Assembly: GCA_963204965.1 (NCBI GenBank)
Contig: CAUJKA010000332.1
Coordinates: 1-62,076 of the forward strand
DNA length: 62,076 bases
Direction: 5' to 3'
DNA from: Planctomycetota bacterium
GTDB taxonomy: Bacteria; Planctomycetota; Planctomycetia; Pirellulales; Pirellulaceae
Shown here: in pieces, positions 17,715 to 26,830 of the stretch
Layout of the letters: the number at the start of each line of letters is the position of its first letter
Numbering within the stretch: position 1 is the stretch's first letter
Made by a program: the position numbers and the translations under genes
The notes under the pieces: model-generated
Databases searched by the model: none
Told to the model about the DNA's origin: nothing
What the model saw: the letters and a program-made list of their open reading frames with translations, nothing else

Positions 17715-19487
17715 ATGGCAACAGTGCAAACTCAACGTGAAACTCAATTGATGACCGGCGCGGACATTCTTGTGAAGTCCCTGGTGGATCATGGAGTGGA
17801 CGTCGTGTTCGCATACCCTGGCGGTTGCAGCATGCCGATGCACCAAGCACTGACTCGTTACGGGTCGAAGGTCCGCACCATTTTGCCTCGACACGAACAA
17901 GGTGGCGGCTTTGCAGCTCAGGGTATCGCTCGATCAACAGGGAAGGTCGCTGTCGCCATGGCCACTAGTGGACCTGGCGCAACTAACCTCGTAACTGCAA
18001 TCGCTGATGCCAAGCTGGATAGCGTGCCAGTCATTTTCATCACGGGTCAAGTCCCTACAGCCGTGATAGGTACAGACGCTTTCCAAGAGACACCAATCGT
18101 AGAAGTCTGTCGAAGTATCACCAAAGCTCACTACCTCGTTACCAAAGTCGACGACGTTGCGAGAGTGATGAAAGAAGCGTTCCACATCGCCTCGACTGGA
18201 CGCCCCGGGCCGGTTCTAGTCGACATGCCCAAAGACGTGCAACTGGATTCCTGCCAAGTCGACTGGGACGTGCCGATGCAATTGCCCGGCTATCGCTACA
18301 AGACTCCAGTGGCTGCACCTGAGCAAATCCGTCAAATCGCTGCAGCGATCAAGCACTCGCGACGACCAATCCTTTACTGTGGTGGTGGCCTGATCACTGC
18401 TGAAGCGTCCGCTGAACTTCGCGAGTTGGTTAAGCTAACTGGAATTCCAGTAACGATGACCGTCATGGGCCTTGGACTGTATCCAAACCGCGATCCATTG
18501 TCCTTGGATATGTTGGGCATGCACGGCGCAGCTTATGCCAACTACGCAGTACGCGACTGCGACTTGCTGATTGCCTTGGGCGTTCGATTTGACGACCGCG
18601 TCACAGGTAAGCTAGAAGCCTTTGCCAAGAACGCTAAGATCATCCACGTCGATGTTGACGCCAGCGAATTGAACAAGAACAAGACGGCTCACATTCCCGT
18701 TTGTAGCGACGTTAAGTATGCAATCAGCGAGTTGAACAAGATTGTCGAAGCTCCTGAGATCAGCGAGTGGGTCAAGCACTGCAAAGAACTGAAGTTGCGA
18801 CATCCGTTCGGCTACGATCAACACTTTGACGGTATTCTGCAACAGCATGCCATCCGCGAACTTTCGGAAATCACTAAAGACCGCGAGACTTTTATCACGG
18901 TAGGCGTCGGTCAGCACCAGATGTGGGCCGCTCAGTTTTACCAATTCGATCGACCTCGCCAATGGGCTTCGTCGTCGGGCTTGGGAACGATGGGCTTCGG
19001 CTTGCCCGCAGCGATGGGAGTCCAAGCGGCTAATCCCGGCGCTCTGGTCGTCGACATCGATGGCGATGGTAGCTTCCAGATGAACATTCAAGAACTGGCC
19101 ACGTTGCATTGTGAAAAGCTGCCCGTGAAGGTGTTGCTATTGAACAATCAACACTTGGGAATGGTGGTTCAATGGGAAGATCGCTTCGAGAACAGCAATC
19201 GAGCTCACACGTACCTTGGTCCAATTGATCACGAAGAAGCCAGCGGTCCAGGCGTCACCGATGCTCACGCGTACGTGGCCGAGCGATACCCGGACTTCGT
19301 ACAAATCGTTAAAGGCTACGGTTGTGGAGCGGCGACAGTGAGCAAGAAGTCCGACCTCCGAGCGGCAATTGAAGAGATGATCAACTACCCAGGTCCGTTC
19401 GTTTTGGACGTGATGGTGCCTTACCAAGAGCACGTTCTGCCGATGATTCCATCCGGTCGAACCGTAGACGATATGATCCTCAAATAA
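17715..19487 (+). CDS. ilvB: Acetolactate synthase, large (catalytic) subunit
   Basis: 590 residues from ATG 17715, with AAAGG 8-12 bases upstream (a GTG one codon earlier is also possible). The three ThDP-enzyme domains are visible: the PYR domain with catalytic Glu61 in 'PRHEQGGGF', a central FAD-binding domain, and the PP domain with the ThDP/Mg2+ motif '[12 protein letters not shown]...LLLNN'. It makes 2-acetolactate from pyruvate and 2-aceto-2-hydroxybutyrate from 2-oxobutyrate, the common step of Val/Leu/Ile synthesis. With cimA 2.4 kb upstream it completes the isoleucine branch. No small regulatory subunit (ilvN/ilvH) or ilvC is adjacent, unlike the common ilvBNC operon. Confidence 0.93.
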   Translation: MATVQTQRETQLMTGADILVKSLVDHGVDVVFAYPGGCSMPMHQALTRYGSKVRTILPRHEQGGGFAAQGIARSTGKVAVAMATSGPGATNLVTAIADAKLDSVPVIFITGQVPTAVIGTDAFQETPIVEVCRSITKAHYLVTKVDDVARVMKEAFHIASTGRPGPVLVDMPKDVQLDSCQVDWDVPMQLPGYRYKTPVAAPEQIRQIAAAIKHSRRPILYCGGGLITAEASAELRELVKLTGIPVTMTVMGLGLYPNRDPLSLDMLGMHGAAYANYAVRDCDLLIALGVRFDDRVTGKLEAFAKNAKIIHVDVDASELNKNKTAHIPVCSDVKYAISELNKIVEAPEISEWVKHCKELKLRHPFGYDQHFDGILQQHAIRELSEITKDRETFITVGVGQHQMWAAQFYQFDRPRQWASSSGLGTMGFGLPAAMGVQAANPGALVVDIDGDGSFQMNIQELATLHCEKLPVKVLLLNNQHLGMVVQWEDRFENSNRAHTYLGPIDHEEASGPGVTDAHAYVAERYPDFVQIVKGYGCGAATVSKKSDLRAAIEEMINYPGPFVLDVMVPYQEHVLPMIPSGRTVDDMILK

Positions 19488-19560
19488 ATCGGCAGCGTAA
19501 TTCAACATCGGCGAGCCAACCATCGACGTAACGGGAATCCTTGATTGGGCCAACCAAAAC

Positions 19561-20313
19561 GTGCTGACTTGGCAGGTCGGTTGGAGCGTCCTTATTCTTG
19601 TTGTTTCCGCGCTGCTTCAAGCCACTGCAGGCTTTGGAGCGGCGCTGATGGGGTTGCCTCTGCTTTTGATCGCTGGCAACAAGATCTTTGAAGCTCAGCT
19701 TCTTCTCCTTTGCGCGCTCCTGCCGCAAAATCTATTTGCCTGTTATCGATTGCGACACAGTATCGACTATCGCGAAGTCATCACACCGGCGGTGATTCGC
19801 TTCTTAGCCATGCCCATTGGCGTGCTAGGGCTTTCTGCCTTGATGACTCAAACGGAAGGAACCATTGGAGTCGTCGTCGGTACCATCATCCTGCTCGCCA
19901 TCGTGCTCCAAGCATTTGCTGGCGTCGAGTTCAAGAATGCCCGCAAGTGGCCTTGGATGTTGGCTACGTTTGGTGGAAGCGGCATCTTGCAAGGTCTAAG
20001 CGGCATTGGTGGCCCACCCTTGGTCTTGTGGGTCTACGGACAAGGCTACCAAGTGGATCGCGCTAGAGCATTTTTGTTCGCGCTATATGTCTCCAACTTC
20101 CTACCGCAGATGGTTGTTTTGTATTGGAAGTTCGGCTCGGCTATTTGGAACTGGACCATCCTTGGCTTCTTGATCACTCCGCTTATCTTGATTGCCGCTG
20201 AACTAGGCCTGCGCCTTGGAAGTCGTTTAGGAGACCGCTGGGTGCGACCTGCTGTTTACGTAACACTCATCATCTTGGCCGCAGTCATGATCACCAAACC
20301 GCTTTGGCGATAA
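19561..20313 (+). CDS. TauE/SafE-family membrane permease (probable sulfite/anion exporter)
   Basis: 250 residues, GTG start at 19561. Eight predicted hydrophobic helices and the two TauE/SafE glycine motifs: 'ATAGFGAALMGLPLLL' near the N-terminus and 'GGSGILQGLSGIGGPPLVLWV' in the second half. Family members export sulfite, sulfoacetate or other organic anions. The substrate here is unknown and the neighbours (ilvB before, an adenylating enzyme convergent after) do not reveal it. It lies 73 bases after ilvB, so read-through from ilvB is possible. Confidence 0.85.
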   Translation: MLTWQVGWSVLILVVSALLQATAGFGAALMGLPLLLIAGNKIFEAQLLLLCALLPQNLFACYRLRHSIDYREVITPAVIRFLAMPIGVLGLSALMTQTEGTIGVVVGTIILLAIVLQAFAGVEFKNARKWPWMLATFGGSGILQGLSGIGGPPLVLWVYGQGYQVDRARAFLFALYVSNFLPQMVVLYWKFGSAIWNWTILGFLITPLILIAAELGLRLGSRLGDRWVRPAVYVTLIILAAVMITKPLWR

Positions 20314-20363
20314 ACAACCAAAGCAAAATCCTTTCGGCAGTCACGCGACTTGATGGACTGTAG

Positions 20364-21635
20364 TCAATCCGCAATCAATCTTGAGCCGAGCAGTTGTTTG
20401 AGCTTGGCAACAACTTGTCGACGATCGAGGTCACCATCTAGATGCAATTGATAGCCACCTTCGACAGGCTGCAAATCGTACTTGCGAACCGGGAATTCTC
20501 GCATCAAGCGTACAATCTCCATACTGTGCACCACGTTACCCGTGTCTGAGATGTATTCGATCGGTTCGCGTCCAACCAGATCGACCAGAACTCGATGACC
20601 GTCATTCAACTTTAGAGCAGCGTAGTCACCGGTTCGATAACGAAGAAGCGGAAGAAATGGATTGCGACCTCCGCTCAGCGTGATCTCGCCTCGCTGACCT
20701 TCTTCGCAGCGGCTGCCAGATTCATCTAAAACCTCCACAAAAAGATCGTGCGGTAGGACTCGATGACCATGCGTATCGCGGACTGCGATGATGCCAGCTT
20801 CGGTCATTGCGTACATATCCAGGGCTGGGCAGTTGTATCGCTCGCTCAGCCGTTGCGCGTAGCCCTCATTCAAATGCATAATGCTCGAGACAATCGCCTG
20901 TGGCTGATAGTCAACATGGATCTTCTCCAATTCTCCGAAGGCCACTGGATCGCCAAGCCAAATTGGACCTCTCCAAGCATTCAGGTACTGTTGGCGATGT
21001 TCTTGCTCTCTCCACGCGGACGGATCAAGGTTGATTCGAATGCAACCGGCTTCCTTCAGATACGCAACAACGATCGCCGTTGTGTACGCGCCTGGATAAG
21101 CGGCAACATTGGTGATGGCAACGTTTTCAGGCCCTCTAGCCAATTCAATCCCGTGCATCGATCGCAATGCATGTTCGATCAGAGGAACGCCACATGCCGC
21201 TGAAAAAGGATGATGAGGCGTGCGAGTCGGATGGCCTGTGGTACCGCTACTGGAAAAAGTAATCAACTGATCGACAGGTTCATTGTCTGGAACGAATTGC
21301 CAAACTCGAGGAGCCAAATCAGATCGCTTGCAGGTTGGTAGATCCAAGAATGACGTACCAGGCCTAGCGCGTTGTCGGTAGTAGGGTACGAACTCTAAGC
21401 AGCGTTCTTTGAACTCCTCCAGCCAAACTGGTTCCGCAAGTCCATTGGATGAGTTCGTCGACCGCAATTGTTTGCTGAATTGATTGACTCTATCTAAACC
21501 TCTTTCGTCAAGCTGTTCCCCATTGGGCCAATTCCATAAAGGCGCAGACGAATGTTGCCGCATTGCGTGTAGCAACCGACGTCCGTGTTGACTGAGCAAC
21601 GGAAATCGCTCGTCTTCGTTCAGTTCGGGATACAT
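20364..21635 (-). CDS. PaaK-like adenylate-forming enzyme (AMP-dependent synthetase/CoA-ligase fold)
   Basis: 423 residues, the size of phenylacetate-CoA ligase-type enzymes. The ATP/AMP motif is clear: 'ITFSSSGTTGHPTRTPHHPF' (residues ~125-145). 'MYAMTEAGIIAV' and 'PLLRYRTGDYAAL' correspond to the core motifs that close over the adenylate, and a small C-terminal domain of ~80 residues follows. It should activate a carboxylic acid as an acyl-AMP; the acid and acceptor are not identifiable. It is the last gene of a compact minus-strand operon, 6 bases after the small unknown gene. A link to the MoxR/vWA proteins upstream is therefore likely. No CoA-binding assignment is possible. Confidence 0.82.
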   Translation of the reverse strand: MYPELNEDERFPLLSQHGRRLLHAMRQHSSAPLWNWPNGEQLDERGLDRVNQFSKQLRSTNSSNGLAEPVWLEEFKERCLEFVPYYRQRARPGTSFLDLPTCKRSDLAPRVWQFVPDNEPVDQLITFSSSGTTGHPTRTPHHPFSAACGVPLIEHALRSMHGIELARGPENVAITNVAAYPGAYTTAIVVAYLKEAGCIRINLDPSAWREQEHRQQYLNAWRGPIWLGDPVAFGELEKIHVDYQPQAIVSSIMHLNEGYAQRLSERYNCPALDMYAMTEAGIIAVRDTHGHRVLPHDLFVEVLDESGSRCEEGQRGEITLSGGRNPFLPLLRYRTGDYAALKLNDGHRVLVDLVGREPIEYISDTGNVVHSMEIVRLMREFPVRKYDLQPVEGGYQLHLDGDLDRRQVVAKLKQLLGSRLIAD

Positions 21636-21641
21636 TGTTAC

Positions 21642-22241
21642 TTACTCCCCATATCGGCTCGCAGACTCAAGCGCCTGCTTACGCGCCATGGCTTCGCGAA
21701 CTTCTCTGGCTCGTCGTTCGGCTTCGGCTGTTGCTTGCAGTATCCGTTGGCGTTCAACGCTATCCAGAGTGTTCAGCCGATCTCGCGACTGAGCTATCGA
21801 TTCACCGCTGGGGATTAGCGCGTGTGCCTCCAAACACACTCGCACCAGTTCTTCGCGACGATCGGGATCTGTCAGCAACTTTTCAGGGCGGACCAACTCA
21901 CATAGCAACCGCAGGGACTCGCCGCTCAACCATTTCCAACCACTTTCAATCAAGTCAGGCCGATTCAGGAAAGTACTGTCGTGGATCAACCAAGTCGCAA
22001 CGCTAAGAACACCCCAATAGCGCACTGCAGCAGGTCGATCGCTGGGCTTATGGTACAACTTTTCCAACCACTCTAGCCGCTCTTGAGTCAGTTGCTCAGG
22101 TCCAAAGCTACGGTAGTGGTCAGCAATGATCGCCGCTAATTGCGATCCGCCGTCTATTGTCGAACAAGTTTCAATGAACTCAGGCGGACAATCGGTCAGA
22201 CGCCGCAATAACAATTCTAGTGGTGGTCCTTCGGCTCGCAT
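21642..22241 (-). CDS. Small protein of unknown function in the MoxR/vWA operon
   Basis: 199 residues; the ATG at 22241 comes 1 base after the stop of the vWA gene, which implies translational coupling. I recognise no domain. It is helical, soluble, without signal peptide, and ends in a charged stretch ('ATAEAERRAREVREAMARKQ') likely to form a long helix or coiled coil. Probably a partner of the AAA+/vWA proteins, by position only. Confidence 0.7.
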   Translation of the reverse strand: MRAEGPPLELLLRRLTDCPPEFIETCSTIDGGSQLAAIIADHYRSFGPEQLTQERLEWLEKLYHKPSDRPAAVRYWGVLSVATWLIHDSTFLNRPDLIESGWKWLSGESLRLLCELVRPEKLLTDPDRREELVRVCLEAHALIPSGESIAQSRDRLNTLDSVERQRILQATAEAERRAREVREAMARKQALESASRYGE

Positions 22242-22242
22242 C

Positions 22243-24039
22243 TTATTCTGCCTTTTCTGCTGTCACGCCAGGTTGATATTGCATTCGACTGAATTGACGT
22301 GCGAACGCCAGTAGCTCCTCCATGGAGTTCACCAAATGGACATTCCAACCATCAGCGATCATTTGCTCGATCTGACCGCCATATCGAGACTCGAGCCCTT
22401 CCTTGTAGCCTGGAAGTTGCAACACGTATGTCGCACCGCCTCCGGATAGTTGCGCCGCCTCTCGAGCGACATCCCAACCCAAGCGATCATTGCCCTTTTC
22501 AGCGAGCATCGCAAACATGTCGTAGTCACTGACAATCAAGATATGCGAAGGTCGATCCAGTCGCTTGTCCGGCGAATAGGTTTCGGCAAGTCGGTGGATG
22601 CCAAACGAATAGCCGGTGCCTAAATAGTTGAGCAGTGTCTTGAGAATTTCGTTTTGATTGCGGATAAATCCCTCAGTGCTGATGGAACTTCCGGGCTCAC
22701 CGGAGAGTACCACCTTCACAAACGCACCAGCGCGAAGAGCAGACAGAGCGATGACCGTTCCAGCTAGAACCGGATACGAGAGCTTGTGAGCTGGGTCGCC
22801 CATCGAACCACTACAATCGATACCCAAGTACAAATTGAGCGGGATGCGTTTCGGCTGCTCTCCTAGGCTTTCACCGTGCAATCTCTCCAAGGTTGTCACA
22901 CCAGGAATGACTTCTGGACTTGCTACTAGTGTGCCAAACCAATCGATGCGATCCAGATCTTGACCAATGTCCCACAAATCTAACCCTTCGGGAATAAAGT
23001 CCGTCGCTTTATGTTGTTGTCGTGAGGGGAACGGAATCAAATAGGGGATCGCTCGTTCGCGGTAGTAGAGAACAGCCATCTCTCGTTCACTCAAGTTCAC
23101 GCCAGCCGCTTTCAGAATCTCCGAATACTCGAAAGGATCTCGAAACGTCTTGAGCGTCTTTTGCCCGGAAAGAGCACCGGGCACGCGACCTCGCCCCAGT
23201 CCAGGCTGATCTCCGAGATCAATCGGGTCCAATCCTGTTAGCGCTGGATCTTCAGCTGGATGCATGATTCCACTTAGTTCATCGTCGTCTATCTCAGCTA
23301 GACCATCTGGGATCTCGCCAGCACCAGCCTGTAATGTGTCGCACCAAACACCGAACTGCTTGCGAGCAGCTTCGCCCTCTTCCGCAACGTAAGGTAGCAA
23401 CAAACATGCAAACCGACCCGCACCGTGCAACCAATCGCGACTGTAGACACGGATAAGTCTGGAGCCCAGCAGCGCGTCTTGGTTGACTCGCGAGTCCAAC
23501 GTAGCAGACACCAGAGTTGCGGGAGGCAGACTCCACAGCAGCTCATACATGCGCATGTACAACTGCCAGAGCTTGCCATTGTTCTCTTCGGTCATGAGCT
23601 TTTGGTACACACCAGCCATATTCCGACCACGTTGGCGCTGAAGCCGATCGTTGATCAGGAGATCCGCATAAAGGTTGCCCACCATCGGCGCATAACTTTC
23701 GCAGCCCGGCAGTCCGCGACGAATTCTTGCCAACATCCTGGCGTTGTCAGTCAGATCGGCAGGGCAGTAGACGTGATGCCCTATCTCGTGCGCTAAGACT
23801 TCAGGTGCAAAACTCACAAGCTCGCGAGCCACAACCTGTGACAAGCTAATGACGACCGTATGATCGCTCAGTCGGATCATCGCAAAGCTGCCAGTCAGTC
23901 CTTCACGTTTTTCATCAACGTCGTAATAGCACCAAGTTGGTTCGCGAAGCTGCACATAAGAACTCCAGTCTGCAATGGCTTGTGGCCAAGCCTGCCGCCA
24001 TTGGTCTTTAACACTTTCTAACGTCGCTCGATCGCTCAT
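22243..24039 (-). CDS. vWA-domain protein with N-terminal HExxH zincin-like domain
   Basis: 598 residues, no signal peptide. The N-terminal part carries a zinc-protease signature, 'VLAHEIGHHVY' (His84, Glu85, His88), in the setting seen for minigluzincin/DUF2201-type predicted peptidases. The C-terminal part is a von Willebrand A domain with a full MIDAS: Asp408-x-Ser410-x-Ser412 in 'GIDCSGSMGD', the 'GTGYSFG' threonine loop and 'IVSDYD'. vWA proteins of this type act as substrate adaptors for MoxR AAA+ ATPases. The start overlaps the previous gene by 4 bases (ATGA). Whether the zincin site is catalytic is unknown, but all three residues are retained. Confidence 0.85.
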   Translation of the reverse strand: MSDRATLESVKDQWRQAWPQAIADWSSYVQLREPTWCYYDVDEKREGLTGSFAMIRLSDHTVVISLSQVVARELVSFAPEVLAHEIGHHVYCPADLTDNARMLARIRRGLPGCESYAPMVGNLYADLLINDRLQRQRGRNMAGVYQKLMTEENNGKLWQLYMRMYELLWSLPPATLVSATLDSRVNQDALLGSRLIRVYSRDWLHGAGRFACLLLPYVAEEGEAARKQFGVWCDTLQAGAGEIPDGLAEIDDDELSGIMHPAEDPALTGLDPIDLGDQPGLGRGRVPGALSGQKTLKTFRDPFEYSEILKAAGVNLSEREMAVLYYRERAIPYLIPFPSRQQHKATDFIPEGLDLWDIGQDLDRIDWFGTLVASPEVIPGVTTLERLHGESLGEQPKRIPLNLYLGIDCSGSMGDPAHKLSYPVLAGTVIALSALRAGAFVKVVLSGEPGSSISTEGFIRNQNEILKTLLNYLGTGYSFGIHRLAETYSPDKRLDRPSHILIVSDYDMFAMLAEKGNDRLGWDVAREAAQLSGGGATYVLQLPGYKEGLESRYGGQIEQMIADGWNVHLVNSMEELLAFARQFSRMQYQPGVTAEKAE

Positions 24040-25136
24040 GCTGACTCTTTCGAGGATTGCGGAGCCGCGATCAAAAACAGATGAAACGAGTTTCGTAACG
24101 TAACTGCCAAAGTCTTTCCATCAAATGCCTGGCTGGTTGAGTTCGCTAAGTCGGGGCATGACAGCGTCTGTCCGTTCCACGATACGAGTCCATGAGCGTC
24201 AACCTGCGGTACGCTCTTCGCGGCCTTTCTTCGCGCCACCTCAGCCGTTGTATCCACGCGATGGAACGACTGACCAAAACTATCTGCGATCACCTGCCAA
24301 ACAGAGTGATTGTCTGTGGCCATGAGCTGCTGTCCTGACAAGAAGACTCGCGGCGGTTCCAAGAAGACGCCACCAAACCCTCGAAAAGCACCACAATTAC
24401 CGACGCGAACGACTGCAGGGGAATTCACGGTTGTTTCAGAGCGATAAGCCCATGGATCGACCAACCACTGTCCAAGCAATTCCGAAACATCAGTATCACT
24501 TAGGGATGCTGGAAACTGAAATATCGATCTCGCGACTTCAACGGGCAGGGATTGCGCCAACTTTGTCGCGGCCGTTCGATATTCGGGATAGCCCGCTGAC
24601 CACGCCGCGACCTGTCCGATTTGCAACAATTGATCGACTTTATTCGCCAACGGCCCGGCTCGATTCAGTGTTTTCAGCCACCGATCTACAGACTCGGGAT
24701 GCGACTGCGCGATCGACAAAACCGCATTGCTCAAGCTTCCGGATACACGTCGAGGATCGCGAGCCATTTGCTTTGCGAATCGTGGTAGCGTGAGTTCCCA
24801 AAGTTGGCTCAACGCTTGCGGAAGTAATCCTGTCGATTCAGAAAAATGACCAACTGCAAACAAATCCAAAGAGACATCGTACAGGTCATTAAGCGTCCGA
24901 GTGCATCCCTCGGGAAGAACGGCCGCTACTGTATCTACGATCGGCAGAATTCTTTGTCGCAAATGAAACAGCCAGCTACTGTCTTCAAGCTTTGCCCCCT
25001 GTGCTCTTCGTTGCAAATAGCGTTGATTGAGGGCCTCGCGATTCTGCTCAAGTAGACGACAACAGAAGTCGGAGATTGGCACGTTTAAACGTTGTGCTGT
25101 TCCAACTACGTCAACAGGTGAGGTAGAGTCAGTCAT
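24036..25136 (-). CDS. MoxR-vWA associated protein, putative bpX-like
   Basis: 366 residues between the MoxR gene (3-base gap) and the vWA gene (4-base overlap). Residues 1-220 are helical. Residues ~235-360 are beta-rich with 'AFRGFGGVFLEPPRVFLSG', 'MATDNHSVWQVIADSFGQSF' and 'LAVTLRNSFHLFLIA', suggestive of propeller-type blades. Its position, third partner in a MoxR-vWA set, matches the published MoxR-vWA-bpX (beta-propeller) ternary systems. The family assignment is from memory of that pattern and needs a profile search; the neutral description is an uncharacterised partner of the AAA+/vWA pair. Confidence 0.6.
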   Translation of the reverse strand: MTDSTSPVDVVGTAQRLNVPISDFCCRLLEQNREALNQRYLQRRAQGAKLEDSSWLFHLRQRILPIVDTVAAVLPEGCTRTLNDLYDVSLDLFAVGHFSESTGLLPQALSQLWELTLPRFAKQMARDPRRVSGSLSNAVLSIAQSHPESVDRWLKTLNRAGPLANKVDQLLQIGQVAAWSAGYPEYRTAATKLAQSLPVEVARSIFQFPASLSDTDVSELLGQWLVDPWAYRSETTVNSPAVVRVGNCGAFRGFGGVFLEPPRVFLSGQQLMATDNHSVWQVIADSFGQSFHRVDTTAEVARRKAAKSVPQVDAHGLVSWNGQTLSCPDLANSTSQAFDGKTLAVTLRNSFHLFLIAAPQSSKESA

Positions 25137-25139
25137 GCT

Positions 25140-26720
25140 CTATTCCTTCCACGTCAACCAACGAAGGTAGTTTGTGTAGCGCTGATGGAGATACTTAAGC
25201 TTCAGCACGTCGTCGTACATGTGCCCGTAGAACTTCCTTGAGTCGCTCCACGACTTGAGGATTCGCTCAATCTCAATCAGTCGCTTTCTCACTTCGCGCT
25301 CATCGACACCGTCGAGACCTTTTTGGAACTGTTCATTCAGTCGAGCCACTTGGTCTTGCGTGTCCATGTCAAGTCGATCAAATTCAGCGCAGGACATATC
25401 GAACATCTTGCGTATCCAAGCAACCTTGTCCGAGCGAAACACAGAGTTATCGCCGCTTTCGAAGAACGGACAGTCTGGGTCAGCGACCAATTTATCATGT
25501 AAAACGAAGGGCAAAATCTGACGTAAGTCCTCGAGGGCCACTTCATGACTGCCGCGGAAATAGGCTAAAGCTTTGACGAAATTCAGTGTCGTCATCACGG
25601 CACGCACAGAGATGCCGTTCTTCGTTTGTGCGCCGACATCTTTGAGTTTATCTTTGCCCGTTTCATTCGCAGCGACCTGATGCCATTCGATTGCTGCTAG
25701 TTTGACCGTGTCTTTTGTTTTGTACTCAAACTGCTCAGCAGCCGATTCACAGTACTCAAACTGGCTCACAAAGAACTCGAAACGACGCATGACTGGCTTG
25801 GGAATTGGAATTTTACGTATCTCTTTTTGCAGTCGATCGCCTTCCTCTTCGGTGAACAGAATTTCGGCGGGAACAACCTCTTCTGGGCGCATCCGCGACT
25901 CGATGCGTTCCAGCAGATCGCCAAGAAATCGACTGTTGAAGTGCAAAGCCTTCACAACGACATCGATCCGATCGCGAAGAGCTTCGATGACTTGATAGGT
26001 TCCACCGCCCGCATCATCGTTGGCCGTCAAATACCAAGCTGCATCGGGACACTCCAATGTTTGATCGTAAAGCTCGGCGTAGTTATCCGACATCAGGGTC
26101 AGCAGTGCCGATTGCGTTCTAGTTGGAATGCGGTTGTATTCGTCGATAATCTTGACTCGCATGCCCAGCCATTTTCGCCAAGCTATGCCAATCTGATCAA
26201 TGCTCTGGGCCTTTACTAGATCAGCGGGAAGTGGACTGCCGAGCAAGTCGGCGATCGTCATCTGCGGCTGCCCCTTTTGAATCGCGCGGTGGACCTCGCG
26301 AATCGGATAGCCCGCAAGAATTCCCATTAACACCGCGCTTGTGGTCTTTCCGCGACCAGGTCCGCCGACCAGAAGGCATTTGGCTCGTACTGAAAAGGTC
26401 AGCAAGGGCATTAAAACGAAGCTGCAATAGCTTTGCCCCGAAGGAAGTATCAGGCGATTGCGTCGATCCCCGAACTCGTACGACTGAGGCGGCTTTTCGT
26501 TGTATTCGATGTCATAAAACGGACTGATGATCGCGTGATTGACGATCCAGAAGTACGCTTGCCGCAACTTCTCATCCAAGGGAATCGCTGCTGCGTCGCT
26601 TGCAGACTGAACGGCAACAGGGCCGCGATACAAATCGGCTATGTCAAATTCCTTGGTAGCAGCGGCTTGCGTTGGATTCGTGGGAGCCGCCGAGACTCGT
26701 TTGAAGAAATTCTGAAACAT
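25140..26720 (-). CDS. MoxR-type AAA+ ATPase
   Basis: 526 residues, longer than the classic ~330-residue MoxR. Walker A 'GGPGRGKT' at 119-126, Walker B 'VKIIDEYNRIP' at 189-199, and a sensor-1-like 'AWYLTANDDAGGGTYQVIEALRDR' around 230-255. The C-terminal ~200 residues are helical and end in a Lys/Tyr-rich tail. MoxR ATPases remodel or insert cofactors into partner proteins together with vWA adaptors. It is the first gene of the five-gene minus-strand operon; purine-rich GAAAG-type sequence precedes the ATG. Cytoplasmic, with no signal or membrane segment. Confidence 0.88.
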   Translation of the reverse strand: MFQNFFKRVSAAPTNPTQAAATKEFDIADLYRGPVAVQSASDAAAIPLDEKLRQAYFWIVNHAIISPFYDIEYNEKPPQSYEFGDRRNRLILPSGQSYCSFVLMPLLTFSVRAKCLLVGGPGRGKTTSAVLMGILAGYPIREVHRAIQKGQPQMTIADLLGSPLPADLVKAQSIDQIGIAWRKWLGMRVKIIDEYNRIPTRTQSALLTLMSDNYAELYDQTLECPDAAWYLTANDDAGGGTYQVIEALRDRIDVVVKALHFNSRFLGDLLERIESRMRPEEVVPAEILFTEEEGDRLQKEIRKIPIPKPVMRRFEFFVSQFEYCESAAEQFEYKTKDTVKLAAIEWHQVAANETGKDKLKDVGAQTKNGISVRAVMTTLNFVKALAYFRGSHEVALEDLRQILPFVLHDKLVADPDCPFFESGDNSVFRSDKVAWIRKMFDMSCAEFDRLDMDTQDQVARLNEQFQKGLDGVDEREVRKRLIEIERILKSWSDSRKFYGHMYDDVLKLKYLHQRYTNYLRWLTWKE

Positions 26721-26830
26721 CCTTCGAGCTTTCCTTTCTCTTCATCCAACTTGTTGAAGTTCTTGGATGTTATTGCCAACTTCAACCAACAAACTCTGTA
26801 GCGTGTGCTTAATGTCGATCACAACTAATT

